Notes: generated by a model from the letters alone, not told the origin. A stretch of 64,000 nt of DNA from Flavobacterium ammonificans (GCF_020886115.1 NZ_AP025185.1:744001-808000), one strand, 5' to 3'; shown: positions 1 to 10,035, counted from the stretch's first letter. Translations and numbers: made by a program.

Positions 1-6
1 TAGATA

Positions 7-1608
7 ATGATAAATAAAATAAATATTATTCTAATAGGATCCCTGATGTTTTCTTTGACTGTAAAAGGGCAGCAGCTATTTGATAAAAAAAATACCATGG
101 AAGAGGAATTATATAGGCCAAATTTTCATTTCACACCTAAAAAAGGTTGGATGAACGACCCTAATGGGATGTTTTTCAAAGATGGATATTATCACTTGTA
201 TTTTCAGCATTATCCAGATGGAAACACTTGGGGACCGATGCATTGGGGACATGCGATAAGTACTGATATGATCAGTTGGAAAGAGATGCCAATAGCACTA
301 TATCCTGATGAAAAGGGATATATATTTTCTGGAAGTTCTGTCGTAGACGTAAATAATAGTTCAGGGTTTTCTAAAAACGGCATTGAACCCATAGTTGCTA
401 TGTTTACTTATCATGATATGAAAGAGGAAAAAGCAGGCAAAAGTAATTATCAATCGCAAGCCATAGCTTATTCTTTAGATGAAGGTAAAACGTTTATTAA
501 ATATTCTGAAAATCCGGTTATTAAAAATCCTGGTATAAAAGATTTTAGAGATCCCAAAATAGTTTGGGATCCAATACATAACCAATGGTTGATGGTTTTG
601 GCGGCAGGCCAAAAAATTATGTTTTACAGTTCTTCGAATTTAAAAGAATGGAATTTAGAATCTGATTTTGGAGATGGAATTGGCGCTCACGGAGGTGTTT
701 GGGAATGTCCTGATTTATTTCCAATGGCAGTTCAAGGAACAGATGAAATTAAGTGGGTTTTATTTGTAAGTATTAATCCAGGCGGACCCAATGGAGGCAG
801 TGCCACACAATATTTTGTGGGAGATTTTGACGGGACTCATTTTAAGTTAGATCCATCGTTTGAGAAAGACTTAAGTAATTCTGAGCATAAGTCAATTTGG
901 ATTGATTATGGAAGGGATAATTATGCTGGAGTAACCTGGGCTAATATTCCTGATACCAATGGGCGTAAATTATTTATGGGATGGATGTCAAATTGGGATT
1001 ATTCGCAAAAAGTACCAACGTTCAAATGGAGAAGCGCAATGACAGTGGCTCGATCTGTTGAGCTCCGAAAAATAGAAAATAGTTACAAATTAGTGTCTCA
1101 ACCAGTCAAAGAATTATCTAATTATAGAAGTGTTAAATATAAAAAAGATGCCATTGCTATAAAAAGAACTGAAAAGATAATTGATTCCAAAGCAATCGAT
1201 TTATCAAGTACAGAAATCAATTTTAAAATTTCAGATTTAAAAAATAGTGGTTTCAACTTCAAACTTTCTAACAAACAAGGCGACACTTTGATTTTTGGGT
1301 ATGATAATACCAATAATAATTTTTTTATTGACAGAAGAAAATCGGGCAAAATAGATTATTCAGAAAATTTTGCAAATCGTGTTTCTTTTGCTAAAAGAAC
1401 CTCTTTAAACCCAAATTTGGAGGGGAAAATTATTCTTGACAAAACCTCGATAGAATTGTTTTTTGATAATGGAGAAACAGTAATGACAGAAATATTTTTC
1501 CCTAGATCGCCATTCAGCGAATTAATTATTGAGCCAAAATCAAAAGAAATTATTCTTGACAACCTAGAACTTCACCAACTAAATATTAACCAAACTAAAT
1601 TAAAATGA
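7..1608 (+). CDS. GH32 fructan beta-fructosidase (levanase/inulinase type)
   Basis: Glycoside hydrolase family 32 enzyme of 533 residues that should release fructose from levan or inulin. The three GH32 hallmarks are visible: the WMNDPNG box at residues 48-54 (nucleophile D51), RDP at 181-183 (transition-state stabiliser) and WECPD at 232-236 (acid/base E233). A beta-sandwich follows the five-bladed propeller from about residue 370. The N-terminus is a signal peptide ending near GQQ at residues 21-23 with no lipobox cysteine, so the protein is exported and probably periplasmic. The stop codon overlaps the susC start by 4 bases (ATGA), which suggests translational coupling. The promoter must lie before the window. 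Family assignment is secure. Exo- versus endo-action and levan versus inulin preference cannot be read from the sequence. Confidence 0.93.
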   Translation: MINKINIILIGSLMFSLTVKGQQLFDKKNTMEEELYRPNFHFTPKKGWMNDPNGMFFKDGYYHLYFQHYPDGNTWGPMHWGHAISTDMISWKEMPIALYPDEKGYIFSGSSVVDVNNSSGFSKNGIEPIVAMFTYHDMKEEKAGKSNYQSQAIAYSLDEGKTFIKYSENPVIKNPGIKDFRDPKIVWDPIHNQWLMVLAAGQKIMFYSSSNLKEWNLESDFGDGIGAHGGVWECPDLFPMAVQGTDEIKWVLFVSINPGGPNGGSATQYFVGDFDGTHFKLDPSFEKDLSNSEHKSIWIDYGRDNYAGVTWANIPDTNGRKLFMGWMSNWDYSQKVPTFKWRSAMTVARSVELRKIENSYKLVSQPVKELSNYRSVKYKKDAIAIKRTEKIIDSKAIDLSSTEINFKISDLKNSGFNFKLSNKQGDTLIFGYDNTNNNFFIDRRKSGKIDYSENFANRVSFAKRTSLNPNLEGKIILDKTSIELFFDNGETVMTEIFFPRSPFSELIIEPKSKEIILDNLELHQLNINQTKLK

Positions 1609-4600
1609 AATTAAAAAAACTTTTATTTCTGCCAGTATTTGCTCTTTGTAGTATGTTGGCACAAGCACAGATAAAAGGTACTGTTACCTCAAAAGAGGAC
1701 GGAGTACCATTGCCTGGAGCTTCAGTTATTGTATCTGGTACAAAGCAAGGTACCACGACAGATTTTGACGGAAAATACGTTTTAAATGGCGTATCAAAAG
1801 ACGCTACATTAATGATTAGCTATATTGGCTATAAAACATTTAAAATTTCAGTAAATAGTCAAACTACAATTAATGTTCAATTAGAAAGCGATATGGCGCA
1901 ACTAAATGAAGTTGTGTTAACTGGATATTCTAAACAACGTAAAGTAGATGTAACTGGGGCTATTAGTGTTGTAGATATTGGAGCAATTCAAGGACAGGGT
2001 ATGAGTTCTGGAAATGCGATGCAGGCTTTACAAGGACGTGTTCCAGGACTTTTTGTTGAAAAAACAGGAGATCCAACAGGTGCGGCTAGTAACATTTTAA
2101 TTCGTGGAATTAGTACTCTAGGAGACAACAGCCCTCTTTATGTGATTGATGGAGTTCCAACCAAAAGGTCAGAAGTTTTTGCGAGTTTGAATCCTGAATC
2201 AATAGAGTCAATTCAAGTGTTAAAAGATGCATCAGCATCATCTCTTTATGGATCTAGAGCAGGTAATGGTGTTATTGTAGTCTCTACTAAAAGTGGAGGT
2301 AAGAAAGAGCGTGTTACGGTAAGCTTTAACTCAAATACATCCATTCAATCTGAGAAAAAGCAACGTTACGAAATGATGAACTCACTTCAAAGAGGGCAAG
2401 TTTTATATCAAGCGTCAATAAACGATGGAGTAGATCCAAATTCGGGTTATGGTTCAATTTACAATTTTGATTGGAACGGAAATTTCAAAAATCCTGTGTT
2501 AAACAGCATAACACCAAAGCCATTTGTTGGTGGGGATGAAAATGTACCAGTTGGAGATACTGATTGGCAAGACGTCATGTATGAAAAAGGTTTCGTTTAT
2601 AATAATGAGGTAACTATTTCTGCAAATTCTGAAAAATCATCCTTAATGATGAATTTCGGCTATTTAAAGAATACAGGAATGTTAAAACATACCAATTATG
2701 ACAGGTATTCCGCAAAAATAAACGGTAGTACAAAGTTATTTAACGACAAAGTTAGAGTTGGCGTTAATACACAGTTTTTTACTTCTAATGAAACTTTAGT
2801 TTCTCCAGATGTTGGTAGTGCTCCAACTACAGGTTTAGCAATTACTTTAGCTCCAACAATTCCAGTTTATGATAGTAAGGGTGAATTTGCTGGTCCTATT
2901 GGAGCGGGTTATTCCGATAGAAATAATCCATTGTTAATGCAATACTTAAATCGATGGGATAATGCTGACAAAAACAGTTTTTTTGGTAATGTCTTCGCAG
3001 AAATTGATATTTTAAAAGGTTTAAAGTTTAGAACAAATGCAGGTTTAGATTTTAGCGATTTTAAAAGAAAAGATATTGAACGTAAAGTAAACAATGGTTT
3101 TATTGTTAGAGGTAATAATCGTTTAATTATTGATACTAATAAGTTTTCAAGTGTTGTATTTTCTAATACTTTAAACTATGATTTAGAAATAGGGAAAAAC
3201 CATAAAATTACAACCTTATTAGGTTACGAGTATATTAGAAATGACTTTGACACATTTGTAGCGCAAGCGGATGATTTCCCTTTTGAGACGGAAGACTTTT
3301 TTGTTTTAAATGCAGCTACTGGAGCTAGAACATCCAGAGGTATCTCAACTGCAAATACAACTCTTTCACAATTTGGAAAAATTAATTATGCTTATTCAGA
3401 CAGATATTTGGCATCATTTACTTTACGCCGTGATGGTTCTTCTCGATTTGGTGAGAATACTCGATTTGGTATTTTTCCTGCAACAACTGTTGGTTGGAGA
3501 ATAAGCAATGAGGACTTTTTTAAGAAAAACGATATCGTTTCTAGTTTGAAATTAAGAGCTGGTTATGGGATAGTAGGTAATCAAGAAATTGGTGATGGTG
3601 CTCGTTTTGGTTTATTCGAAACAAGATATGGACCTAATCAAAATGTATTTTCACCAGACTTTTTTAATATCTATTATAATGTAGGAACAGCATATGATAT
3701 TAATGGAAATAATACAGGAACATTGCCTTCAGGATTTGTAAGAATTCAATCAGAGAATAAAGATTTAAAGTGGGAAGAAACAGCAGAATACAATTATGGT
3801 GTTGATTTCTCTTTATTTAAAAATAACATTACGGGTTCATTTGATTATTACACCAAAAAAACTACAGATATTTTACGTGCTCCTAGAACAATTGCAACGC
3901 AAGGTGAAGGTGCAAATACTGTATTAAATATTGCTGATACAGAAGGACGTGGTTGGGAATTAGCATTAGCTTATGACAAAACTTTTGATAACGGTTTTAA
4001 ATTAGGGATTTCAACCAATGTATCTCATTTTACAGATAAAATAACGAAGCTTAATAAAGGAGGAGAAACAGATTTTGGAGGTACCGTTGAAAATTCAATT
4101 CTTGGACGTTCTTTATTCTCCATTTTTGGATATAGATCTGACGGTCTTTTTCAAAGTCAAGAAGATGTAAATAATAGTCCAACCCAAAGTTTGGCTAGAC
4201 CAGGAAGTATTAAATATGTTGACATTAACGGCGACGGTGTTATAAACGTAGACGATAGAGATTGGTTAGGCACAACACTACCTAAATTTGAGTATGGAGT
4301 TACAATTAACTTAGCGTACAAGAATTTCGACGTATCTTTATTTGGATCAGGTGTTGCAAGTCGTATAGGTCAAGATCCGTATGTTTTCTTTAACAATTTT
4401 GTGTCCGGTAGAGAAAATGGAGGTGTTGGGCTCTTAAATGCGTGGACTCCAGATAATAAAAATACAAATGTTCCCGCTGCAACTTTAGCTTTTAATGATA
4501 CAAGAACTTCAGATTATACATTTAGAAAAAATTCTTATTTCAAATTAAGAAATTTACAAATTGGATATTCTTTACCAAAAGATTTTATTGCTAGAATTGG

Positions 4601-4751
4601 TAATATTTCAAGTGCTAGATTTTATTTACAAGGAGAAAATTTACTTTGGATAGCACACAAAGATTATATCGGTCCAGATCCAGAACGAACAGATGTAAAT
4701 AGAATACCAGTTCCAACGGTCCTTTCTTTAGGATTTAACTTAAACTTTTAA
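1605..4751 (+). CDS. susC: SusC-like TonB-dependent outer-membrane receptor (fructan importer)
   Basis: SusC/RagA-family TonB-dependent transporter of 1,048 residues that imports oligosaccharides across the outer membrane using TonB energy. A signal peptide ends at AQAQ (residues 19-22). A carboxypeptidase-regulatory-like domain follows (about 23-105), then a plug domain (about 115-230, with the SusC-typical LKDASASSLYGSRAGNGVI-like stretch), then the beta-barrel ending in an aromatic residue (NLNF). The start overlaps the stop of the upstream GH32 gene, and the susD partner begins 11 bases after the stop, as in Sus-type loci. The fructan substrate is inferred only from the flanking GH32 genes and fructokinase. 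Confidence 0.95.
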   Translation: MKLKKLLFLPVFALCSMLAQAQIKGTVTSKEDGVPLPGASVIVSGTKQGTTTDFDGKYVLNGVSKDATLMISYIGYKTFKISVNSQTTINVQLESDMAQLNEVVLTGYSKQRKVDVTGAISVVDIGAIQGQGMSSGNAMQALQGRVPGLFVEKTGDPTGAASNILIRGISTLGDNSPLYVIDGVPTKRSEVFASLNPESIESIQVLKDASASSLYGSRAGNGVIVVSTKSGGKKERVTVSFNSNTSIQSEKKQRYEMMNSLQRGQVLYQASINDGVDPNSGYGSIYNFDWNGNFKNPVLNSITPKPFVGGDENVPVGDTDWQDVMYEKGFVYNNEVTISANSEKSSLMMNFGYLKNTGMLKHTNYDRYSAKINGSTKLFNDKVRVGVNTQFFTSNETLVSPDVGSAPTTGLAITLAPTIPVYDSKGEFAGPIGAGYSDRNNPLLMQYLNRWDNADKNSFFGNVFAEIDILKGLKFRTNAGLDFSDFKRKDIERKVNNGFIVRGNNRLIIDTNKFSSVVFSNTLNYDLEIGKNHKITTLLGYEYIRNDFDTFVAQADDFPFETEDFFVLNAATGARTSRGISTANTTLSQFGKINYAYSDRYLASFTLRRDGSSRFGENTRFGIFPATTVGWRISNEDFFKKNDIVSSLKLRAGYGIVGNQEIGDGARFGLFETRYGPNQNVFSPDFFNIYYNVGTAYDINGNNTGTLPSGFVRIQSENKDLKWEETAEYNYGVDFSLFKNNITGSFDYYTKKTTDILRAPRTIATQGEGANTVLNIADTEGRGWELALAYDKTFDNGFKLGISTNVSHFTDKITKLNKGGETDFGGTVENSILGRSLFSIFGYRSDGLFQSQEDVNNSPTQSLARPGSIKYVDINGDGVINVDDRDWLGTTLPKFEYGVTINLAYKNFDVSLFGSGVASRIGQDPYVFFNNFVSGRENGGVGLLNAWTPDNKNTNVPAATLAFNDTRTSDYTFRKNSYFKLRNLQIGYSLPKDFIARIGNISSARFYLQGENLLWIAHKDYIGPDPERTDVNRIPVPTVLSLGFNLNF

Positions 4752-4762
4752 AAAAATAAATC

Positions 4763-6505
4763 ATGAGAAACAATAAATTATTTTTAATTGGGCTGTTAGC
4801 GATGATTTTTCTATCATCTTGTAGCTCAGAACTTTTAGATTATAAACCAGAAGGATTATTATCAAAAGATGATGTTAGTACAGCCGAGAATTTAGAAGGG
4901 TTAGTTATAGCAGCTTACGCAGGTATAGCTAATGATGAAATGGTAGGCCCAATTACACATCAATGGGTGTATGGAAGTGTAAGGGCAGACGATGCCTACA
5001 AAGGTGGAGGAGGAATTGGTGATGTAGATGTAATTCACCGTTACGAAATGTATAATCTAACTATACCGGATTATGGAGATTGGATGACGCCAAAAACATG
5101 GGTGAACTATTATAAAGCGATTAGCCGTGCTAATTTTGCTTTAGAATTGATTAACGAAACTTCTGAAACTACTTTTCCAAATAAAAAAATCAGACAAGCA
5201 GAACTACGTTTTTTGAGAGCTCACAGTCATTTTATGTTAAAGTTGTTGTTTAAAAAAGTGCCTTATATAGTTGAAACTATGTCAGCCGATGAAAAGGCAA
5301 AAGCATCCAACGACATGACTAATGAAGAGTTGTGGAATAAGATTGCAGAGGATTTCTTATTTGCTTTCAATACTTTGCCACAAACACAAGCTGAAGTTGG
5401 AAGAGCAGATAAGAGCGCAGCAGCAGCCTACTTGTCTAAGTTAAGATTGTATCAAGCTTATGAGCAAAATGACACACATAAAGTGGTGAATATTAATCCT
5501 ACAAGATTACAAGAAGTTATTTCGTATGCTGATCAAGTAATTGGGGGCTTAGAACCTGATTTTGGAAATAATTTTTTATTTGGGCATGATAACGGACCAG
5601 AGTCAATTTGGGCAGCTCAATTTTCTAAAAATGACGGAACTTTGGTTAGTAGAGTAAGTTTTGTTACTGGGCTAAATTCACCTCATGGTACAGGATTATA
5701 CGGATGTTGCGGTTTTCACTTAGCAAGTCAAAATATGGTAAATGCCTTTAAAACAAATGCAAATGGTTTGCCACTATTGGATAATTTTAATCAGGTGGAT
5801 ATTTTTAACGAAATAGATGGAAGCGGTAAAGCACCATTAGCCTCTGGCGTGACATTAGACCCAAGAATTGATCATACTGTTGGAATTCCTGGAAGACCTT
5901 TTAAATATCGAAATAGAATTAACAACCCAAATGATATGATATACAATTTTTCATGGGCAAGAGATCCAGGTGTTTATGGGTATTTCGGTAACATGAAAGA
6001 ACAACAAGCGCCAGACTGTTCTTGTTATGTAAAAGAGGGGCCGTTCGTTGGAACATCAAAAAACATCGATTTTATTAGATATGCAGATGTACTACTTTGG
6101 AAAGCGGAAGCTTTAATTCAATTAAACCAAATCTCTCAAGGAGTTTCAATTATAAATCAAATAAGAACTCGAGCAAATAATAGTAAAAATAGACCAATTA
6201 ATGCTGGAGCTTCTGACGTTTATAATATTAAAACTTATCCATTAACACTTTCTAAAGATGAAGCTCTTAAAGCTTTAAAGTTTGAACGTCGATTAGAGTT
6301 TGCTATGGAAGGGTTTAGATTCTTTGATTTAGTGAGATGGGGTGATGCTGCTGAGGTTTTAAATGGATATATTGAAGTTGAGAAAACTAAAAGAAGCTTT
6401 TTATCTAATGCACGTTTTACAGCTGGAAGAGATGAATACTATCCAATTCCACAAAGAGAAATTGACGTAACTGGAGGTTTATATAAACAAAATCCAGGGT
6501 ATTAA
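4763..6505 (+). CDS. susD: SusD-like surface glycan-binding lipoprotein
   Basis: SusD/RagB-family lipoprotein of 580 residues that forms the lid on the SusC barrel and captures the oligosaccharide at the cell surface. A lipoprotein signal peptide ends in LSSC with C20 as the lipid-modified residue. The N-terminal TPR-like helices and the C-terminal pattern (RRLEFAMEGFRFFDLVRWG followed by YYPIPQREID) are characteristic of the family. It lies 11 bases after susC in the same operon. A long hairpin follows it at 6534-6580. Substrate class (fructan) is inferred from the neighbours. Confidence 0.95.
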   Translation: MRNNKLFLIGLLAMIFLSSCSSELLDYKPEGLLSKDDVSTAENLEGLVIAAYAGIANDEMVGPITHQWVYGSVRADDAYKGGGGIGDVDVIHRYEMYNLTIPDYGDWMTPKTWVNYYKAISRANFALELINETSETTFPNKKIRQAELRFLRAHSHFMLKLLFKKVPYIVETMSADEKAKASNDMTNEELWNKIAEDFLFAFNTLPQTQAEVGRADKSAAAAYLSKLRLYQAYEQNDTHKVVNINPTRLQEVISYADQVIGGLEPDFGNNFLFGHDNGPESIWAAQFSKNDGTLVSRVSFVTGLNSPHGTGLYGCCGFHLASQNMVNAFKTNANGLPLLDNFNQVDIFNEIDGSGKAPLASGVTLDPRIDHTVGIPGRPFKYRNRINNPNDMIYNFSWARDPGVYGYFGNMKEQQAPDCSCYVKEGPFVGTSKNIDFIRYADVLLWKAEALIQLNQISQGVSIINQIRTRANNSKNRPINAGASDVYNIKTYPLTLSKDEALKALKFERRLEFAMEGFRFFDLVRWGDAAEVLNGYIEVEKTKRSFLSNARFTAGRDEYYPIPQREIDVTGGLYKQNPGY

Positions 6506-6533
6506 TTGAAAATAATATTTTTTTGAGTTTTTA

Positions 6534-6580
6534 GTAATCCCAGAAGAAATTTTATACAACTAGTTTCTTCTGGTTATTAC
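6534..6580 (+). other. Intercistronic hairpin after susD
   Basis: Arms GTAAT-c-CCAGAAGAAA and TTTCTTCTGG-tt-ATTAC form a 15-bp interrupted stem between susD and the next lipoprotein gene. No T-run follows it on the + strand, so it does not look like a strong intrinsic terminator. It may instead protect the 3' end of susCD mRNA or reduce expression of the downstream genes. The structure is read from the sequence; its role is inferred. Confidence 0.55.
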
Positions 6581-6607
6581 AAAAATCCAATCATCATTAA
6601 AGAAATT

Positions 6608-8251
6608 ATGCAATCAAAAAATAAAATAAAATTCTTTATAACTGTACTTCTGTTGCACCTCTTTATTGGGTCAAGCAGTTGCACATCAAATGATGATCTT
6701 AAAGAGACCACTGAAAACCCAGTTAAACCTAATCCAACCGAGCCAACAATTAAAAATTTGAAGTGCACGCAGCAAGCAGAACAATCAGATTATTCTATTT
6801 ATAAAATGGGATCAAATGATAAGCGCATAGGTGATTTAATGCCTATTTATGATGTTGCTTCTAATAAGTTTTACTTATATTATTTAAAGGATATTTGGGA
6901 CGATAATTCAAACCAAAGACATCCATGGTATGCGCTATCAACAGTTGATTTTTCATCCTATAATGAGATAAATCAAGAAATATTGAGTTCTAGTTCGCAA
7001 AGATGCGATCAAGACTTTGCAATCGGTTCAGGTTCGATTTTTGTAAAAGACAAAGTTTACTATGGTTTTTACACGGGGCATAATCCTAATTTCCCATCAA
7101 GTTGTGTTACTACTAAAGAAGGTATAATGCTGGCAACTTCAACTAATCCTGAAGCGGGATTTACAAAAAACAAATCGTTTACAACCATTTATGCGCCTAA
7201 AGGCCTTCAGTTTGATGAACAAGATAATTTTCGAGATCCTTATGTTTTTGAAGATTCTGGGACCTACTTCATGCTAATCAGTGCTAGAGCTAGAGTTGGA
7301 GGTGTTTTTAAAGGGGTATTAGTCTACTATACATCCAAAGATTTAATGTCTTGGAAATACGACGGTATTTTTTACGATGGTGGTACAAGGAATTACTTTT
7401 TTATGGAAACAGCTCAAGTTTTCAAAATGGGTAGTACGTATTATTTACTCTATTCTGATATTGATTCACGAAGAGTTGTATATAGAAAAAGTAGCTCAGC
7501 TACCGGTCCATGGGTACAACCCAACGGTTCTGAATTTTTAGATGGGAAAGATTTTTATGCAGCAAAAGCTGTAAGCAACGGAAAAGATGCATTCATAATG
7601 GGTTGGACTCCAAAAACCGAAAACAATTTGGATTCTGGTGTAAAAACTTGGGGAGGCAATCTAGTAGTTCATAAATTGTCACAAAAATCAAATACAGATT
7701 TGAATTTGAGTATACCTGATGCTATTAGGAATGGTATTTCAACTAATCTTCCTTTAGAAATAAACAGGAAGGTTGGTGGTTTTGAAAAAGTAGACGCAAA
7801 TAAAGAGTCGTATAAGCTAACTAGTACATCATCTAACAATGTTTCCGCTATTTTTTATGAACCAATTGATGCGCCGAGGTATTTGATATCAACTACAGTA
7901 TCCTTTTCCAATTCTAATAGGGATTTTGGCTTTTTTCTTGGAGCTTGTGACCAAAGTAACAACGTGATAAGTTTGCGTTTTGTACCTGGAGAAAATAAGA
8001 TAAGATTAGATAAAACAACAAGATCAACCTTGTCTAGTACAACAACTTCATACAATGAAACTTCTTTCCAATTAGAGCCAAATATAGATTATGATGTTAA
8101 AGTGGTTATTGAAAATTCCATAGTGGTAATCTATGTTAATAATCAAGTTGCCCTAACATCAAGAGTTTACAAAGCACCAAATACATCTTGGGGTGTATTT
8201 GCAGATAATAGTTCTGTTGTTTTTAAAACAATAACAGTGACTAAGCCTTAG
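6608..8251 (+). CDS. Lipoprotein with GH32-like five-bladed propeller
   Basis: Lipoprotein of 547 residues with a signal peptide ending in GSSSC (C25). Residues about 70-360 look like a GH32/GH43-clan propeller: GDLMPIYD at 75-82, FRDP at 208-211 (the conserved Arg-Asp-Pro) and FMETAQVF at 265-272, where E267 is a plausible acid/base. The canonical WMNDPNG box is missing and replaced by the degenerate GDLMPIYD, so the active site diverges from classical GH32. Residues about 375-547 resemble a lectin-like beta-sandwich (FFLGACDQ, then a final FKTITV strand). It sits between susD and the SusE-position gene, so it is probably a surface fructan hydrolase (endo-levanase role) or a catalytically weakened fructan-binding protein. 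Confidence 0.75.
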   Translation: MQSKNKIKFFITVLLLHLFIGSSSCTSNDDLKETTENPVKPNPTEPTIKNLKCTQQAEQSDYSIYKMGSNDKRIGDLMPIYDVASNKFYLYYLKDIWDDNSNQRHPWYALSTVDFSSYNEINQEILSSSSQRCDQDFAIGSGSIFVKDKVYYGFYTGHNPNFPSSCVTTKEGIMLATSTNPEAGFTKNKSFTTIYAPKGLQFDEQDNFRDPYVFEDSGTYFMLISARARVGGVFKGVLVYYTSKDLMSWKYDGIFYDGGTRNYFFMETAQVFKMGSTYYLLYSDIDSRRVVYRKSSSATGPWVQPNGSEFLDGKDFYAAKAVSNGKDAFIMGWTPKTENNLDSGVKTWGGNLVVHKLSQKSNTDLNLSIPDAIRNGISTNLPLEINRKVGGFEKVDANKESYKLTSTSSNNVSAIFYEPIDAPRYLISTTVSFSNSNRDFGFFLGACDQSNNVISLRFVPGENKIRLDKTTRSTLSSTTTSYNETSFQLEPNIDYDVKVVIENSIVVIYVNNQVALTSRVYKAPNTSWGVFADNSSVVFKTITVTKP

Positions 8252-8304
8252 ACTATTTACTAAGTATATATAAAAAATAAATTAACAACTAAATAAGAAA
8301 AACT

Positions 8305-9813
8305 ATGAATCAAATTATTAAAAGAATATCGATGTTTTTTACATTCTATTTCTTGTTATCGATAGTATCATCGTGTGACAATTTAGAATTAGCCTCAATA
8401 ACACCAACAATTGCACAAAAAGTGAGTGGATTGAAGGTTGAATTAAAAGGCGACGATGCAGTTCTGACTTGGACTAATCCAGCCAATGTTAAAAGTATAG
8501 TAATACTTCACTCAAATGGGACTAGTACAGTAGAAGAAGCTGTTGCCACTTGGAGTTACGGTATAATTGATGTAAATAAAGATTATTTTTTTACTGTAAA
8601 AACTAAAGATGTAGATGGTAATTTATCTTTAGGCGAAACAGTGTATTTGCGTAGAGAGGGACCTGAAGCAGTTAAAAATTTTAAGGCTGTTCAGGAAGGA
8701 AAAGATTTGGTTTTAACATGGGATTTGGCTCAGTCAGGTCTTAAAAAGATTGAGTTATTAATTAATGGAAGTCTAGTAACACTTCCTGGCACAGCAACTT
8801 CACACAAGGTATTAAATGTAAGCGCGGGGAATTATGCTCTTAAAATTAATGTTTTCAATAGTACGGATGTTATCTCTCCTTCAAGAAAATTAGACTTTTT
8901 AGTAAGTTTTAAGATTAGAAAAATTGCATTTTTAGGCGCTGCAGCTGAGAATACTCCACAGGCTTGGAATAATGTAAACGGCAGTGATTTTACACTTGAT
9001 GATGACGAAACAGCTGCACAATGGTTTCCAAGTTTGGCAAATGATTTAACACAGGTTTATTATCATTCATTTACAGACGTAGCTAATGGTGAAGTAGATT
9101 TAAGTATTTATGATGCAATTTGGATACAGTTCGATGGCGGCTGGTGGGGAGATAGAGTTGCCCAATTCCCTAAAAATGGTGCCAACTGTATTATTGGCGA
9201 AGGCCCTGCAGATGGTCCTCCATGTTCAGACTTAGCAGATAAGTTAATCAACAAAGTTAAGACGTATTATCAAGCGGGTGGTAATATACTTGTGGGTAAT
9301 TTTGCGGTTTTTATTTTGGATGATATTGGAGTAGTTGATGCTAATGGAATCCCTAATCAAGCTTGGGGAGGAACCGGATATGAGTCTTGGGCAACAGCAG
9401 ACGCATGGACAGGTACTTGGACGGCAAGTACTTCAAGCCCATATTTTTCAGGAGTAAGTACTAGTACAAGTAGTTGTGCAGGTACAAATTTTGAAACGTT
9501 AGCAGCTGGTACAAAAAAGAAAAACAGAGTGGCTCAATATAATATGGATTTTGGCCCATGGAAAACAGGGACATTAGAGCAAACAAGATCTAAATTTGAA
9601 TCTATGGTTGGAGGTAATATACTTTGGGGTAATTGTGGTGGAAATGAAGTTTGGGGAGTAGAATGGGCTCCAAAAGGAAATTCTGGAACTGTAGTTTGCG
9701 CCATAGGTGGTACTTGGGACTGGGAACTAGGTGGTGTGCCTAATGGCAATAATATGAAGATTATTACTAAAAATATTTTAAGTCATTTAGCTGATTTAGG
9801 TCTTGCAAACTAG
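8305..9813 (+). CDS. SusE-position surface lipoprotein, DUF4960-like, probable fructan binder
   Basis: Lipoprotein of 502 residues with a lipobox ending in SSC (C24). Two short fibronectin-III-like repeats occupy about residues 38-115 and 122-200. A C-terminal domain (about 205-500) begins KIRKIAFLG and is rich in Trp and Gly (FDGGWWGDRV, NILWGNCGGNEVWGVEW). It resembles the DUF4960 domain of the surface glycan-binding protein in the Bacteroides thetaiotaomicron levan locus; this comparison is from memory and not from a search. It is the last gene of the operon, ending just before a strong terminator. Expected role: binding levan or inulin at the cell surface. Confidence 0.72.
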   Translation: MNQIIKRISMFFTFYFLLSIVSSCDNLELASITPTIAQKVSGLKVELKGDDAVLTWTNPANVKSIVILHSNGTSTVEEAVATWSYGIIDVNKDYFFTVKTKDVDGNLSLGETVYLRREGPEAVKNFKAVQEGKDLVLTWDLAQSGLKKIELLINGSLVTLPGTATSHKVLNVSAGNYALKINVFNSTDVISPSRKLDFLVSFKIRKIAFLGAAAENTPQAWNNVNGSDFTLDDDETAAQWFPSLANDLTQVYYHSFTDVANGEVDLSIYDAIWIQFDGGWWGDRVAQFPKNGANCIIGEGPADGPPCSDLADKLINKVKTYYQAGGNILVGNFAVFILDDIGVVDANGIPNQAWGGTGYESWATADAWTGTWTASTSSPYFSGVSTSTSSCAGTNFETLAAGTKKKNRVAQYNMDFGPWKTGTLEQTRSKFESMVGGNILWGNCGGNEVWGVEWAPKGNSGTVVCAIGGTWDWELGGVPNGNNMKIITKNILSHLADLGLAN

Positions 9814-9823
9814 TAACTTATTT

Positions 9824-9861
9824 AACGGCAGTATAATTCATTTAGAACTGCCGTTATAAAT
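9824..9861 (+). terminator. Intrinsic terminator of the fructan operon
   Basis: A perfect 9-bp stem AACGGCAGT / ACTGCCGTT (9824-9832 with 9847-9855) is followed by ATAAATTTTTT. It lies 10 bases after the stop of the DUF4960-like gene and separates the sus operon from the fructokinase gene. Confidence 0.85.
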
Positions 9862-9954
9862 TTTTTGTAAATTATTATTTATAATTAGAAAACCTATAAC
9901 CCAATATAATTTTTATATCTATATAAAGAAGTGGGTTTATTTAGGAGTATTATT

Positions 9955-9985
9955 TTGAGTTTTAAATGTTTAATAAATAGGTTTG
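9955..9985 (+). promoter_or_regulatory. Bacteroidota promoter for the fructokinase gene
   Basis: TTG at 9955-9957 and TAGGTTTG at 9978-9985 are separated by 20 bases and match the TTG / TAnnTTTG consensus. The predicted transcript starts near 9991, leaving a leader of about 50 nt that contains the 10002-10021 hairpin. Confidence 0.65.
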
Positions 9986-10001
9986 TTTTGAATTAGGTTA
10001 G

Positions 10002-10035
10002 GGGTAGACTTCGGTTTACCCTTAATTTTTAATTT
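10002..10035 (+). promoter_or_regulatory. UUCG-capped terminator-like hairpin in the fructokinase leader
   Basis: GGGTAGAC-TTCG-GTTTACCC forms an 8-bp stem (one G-T pair) with the very stable cUUCGg tetraloop, followed by TTAATTTTTAATTTTT. It starts about 10 nt after the predicted transcription start and ends 23 nt before the ATG. It could act as an attenuator or as a leader-stabilising structure. Structure seen, function inferred. Confidence 0.5.

Noticed and set aside
6534-6580. Intrinsic terminator after susD
   Set aside because: No T-run follows the stem on the + strand, and the next genes appear to belong to the same operon.
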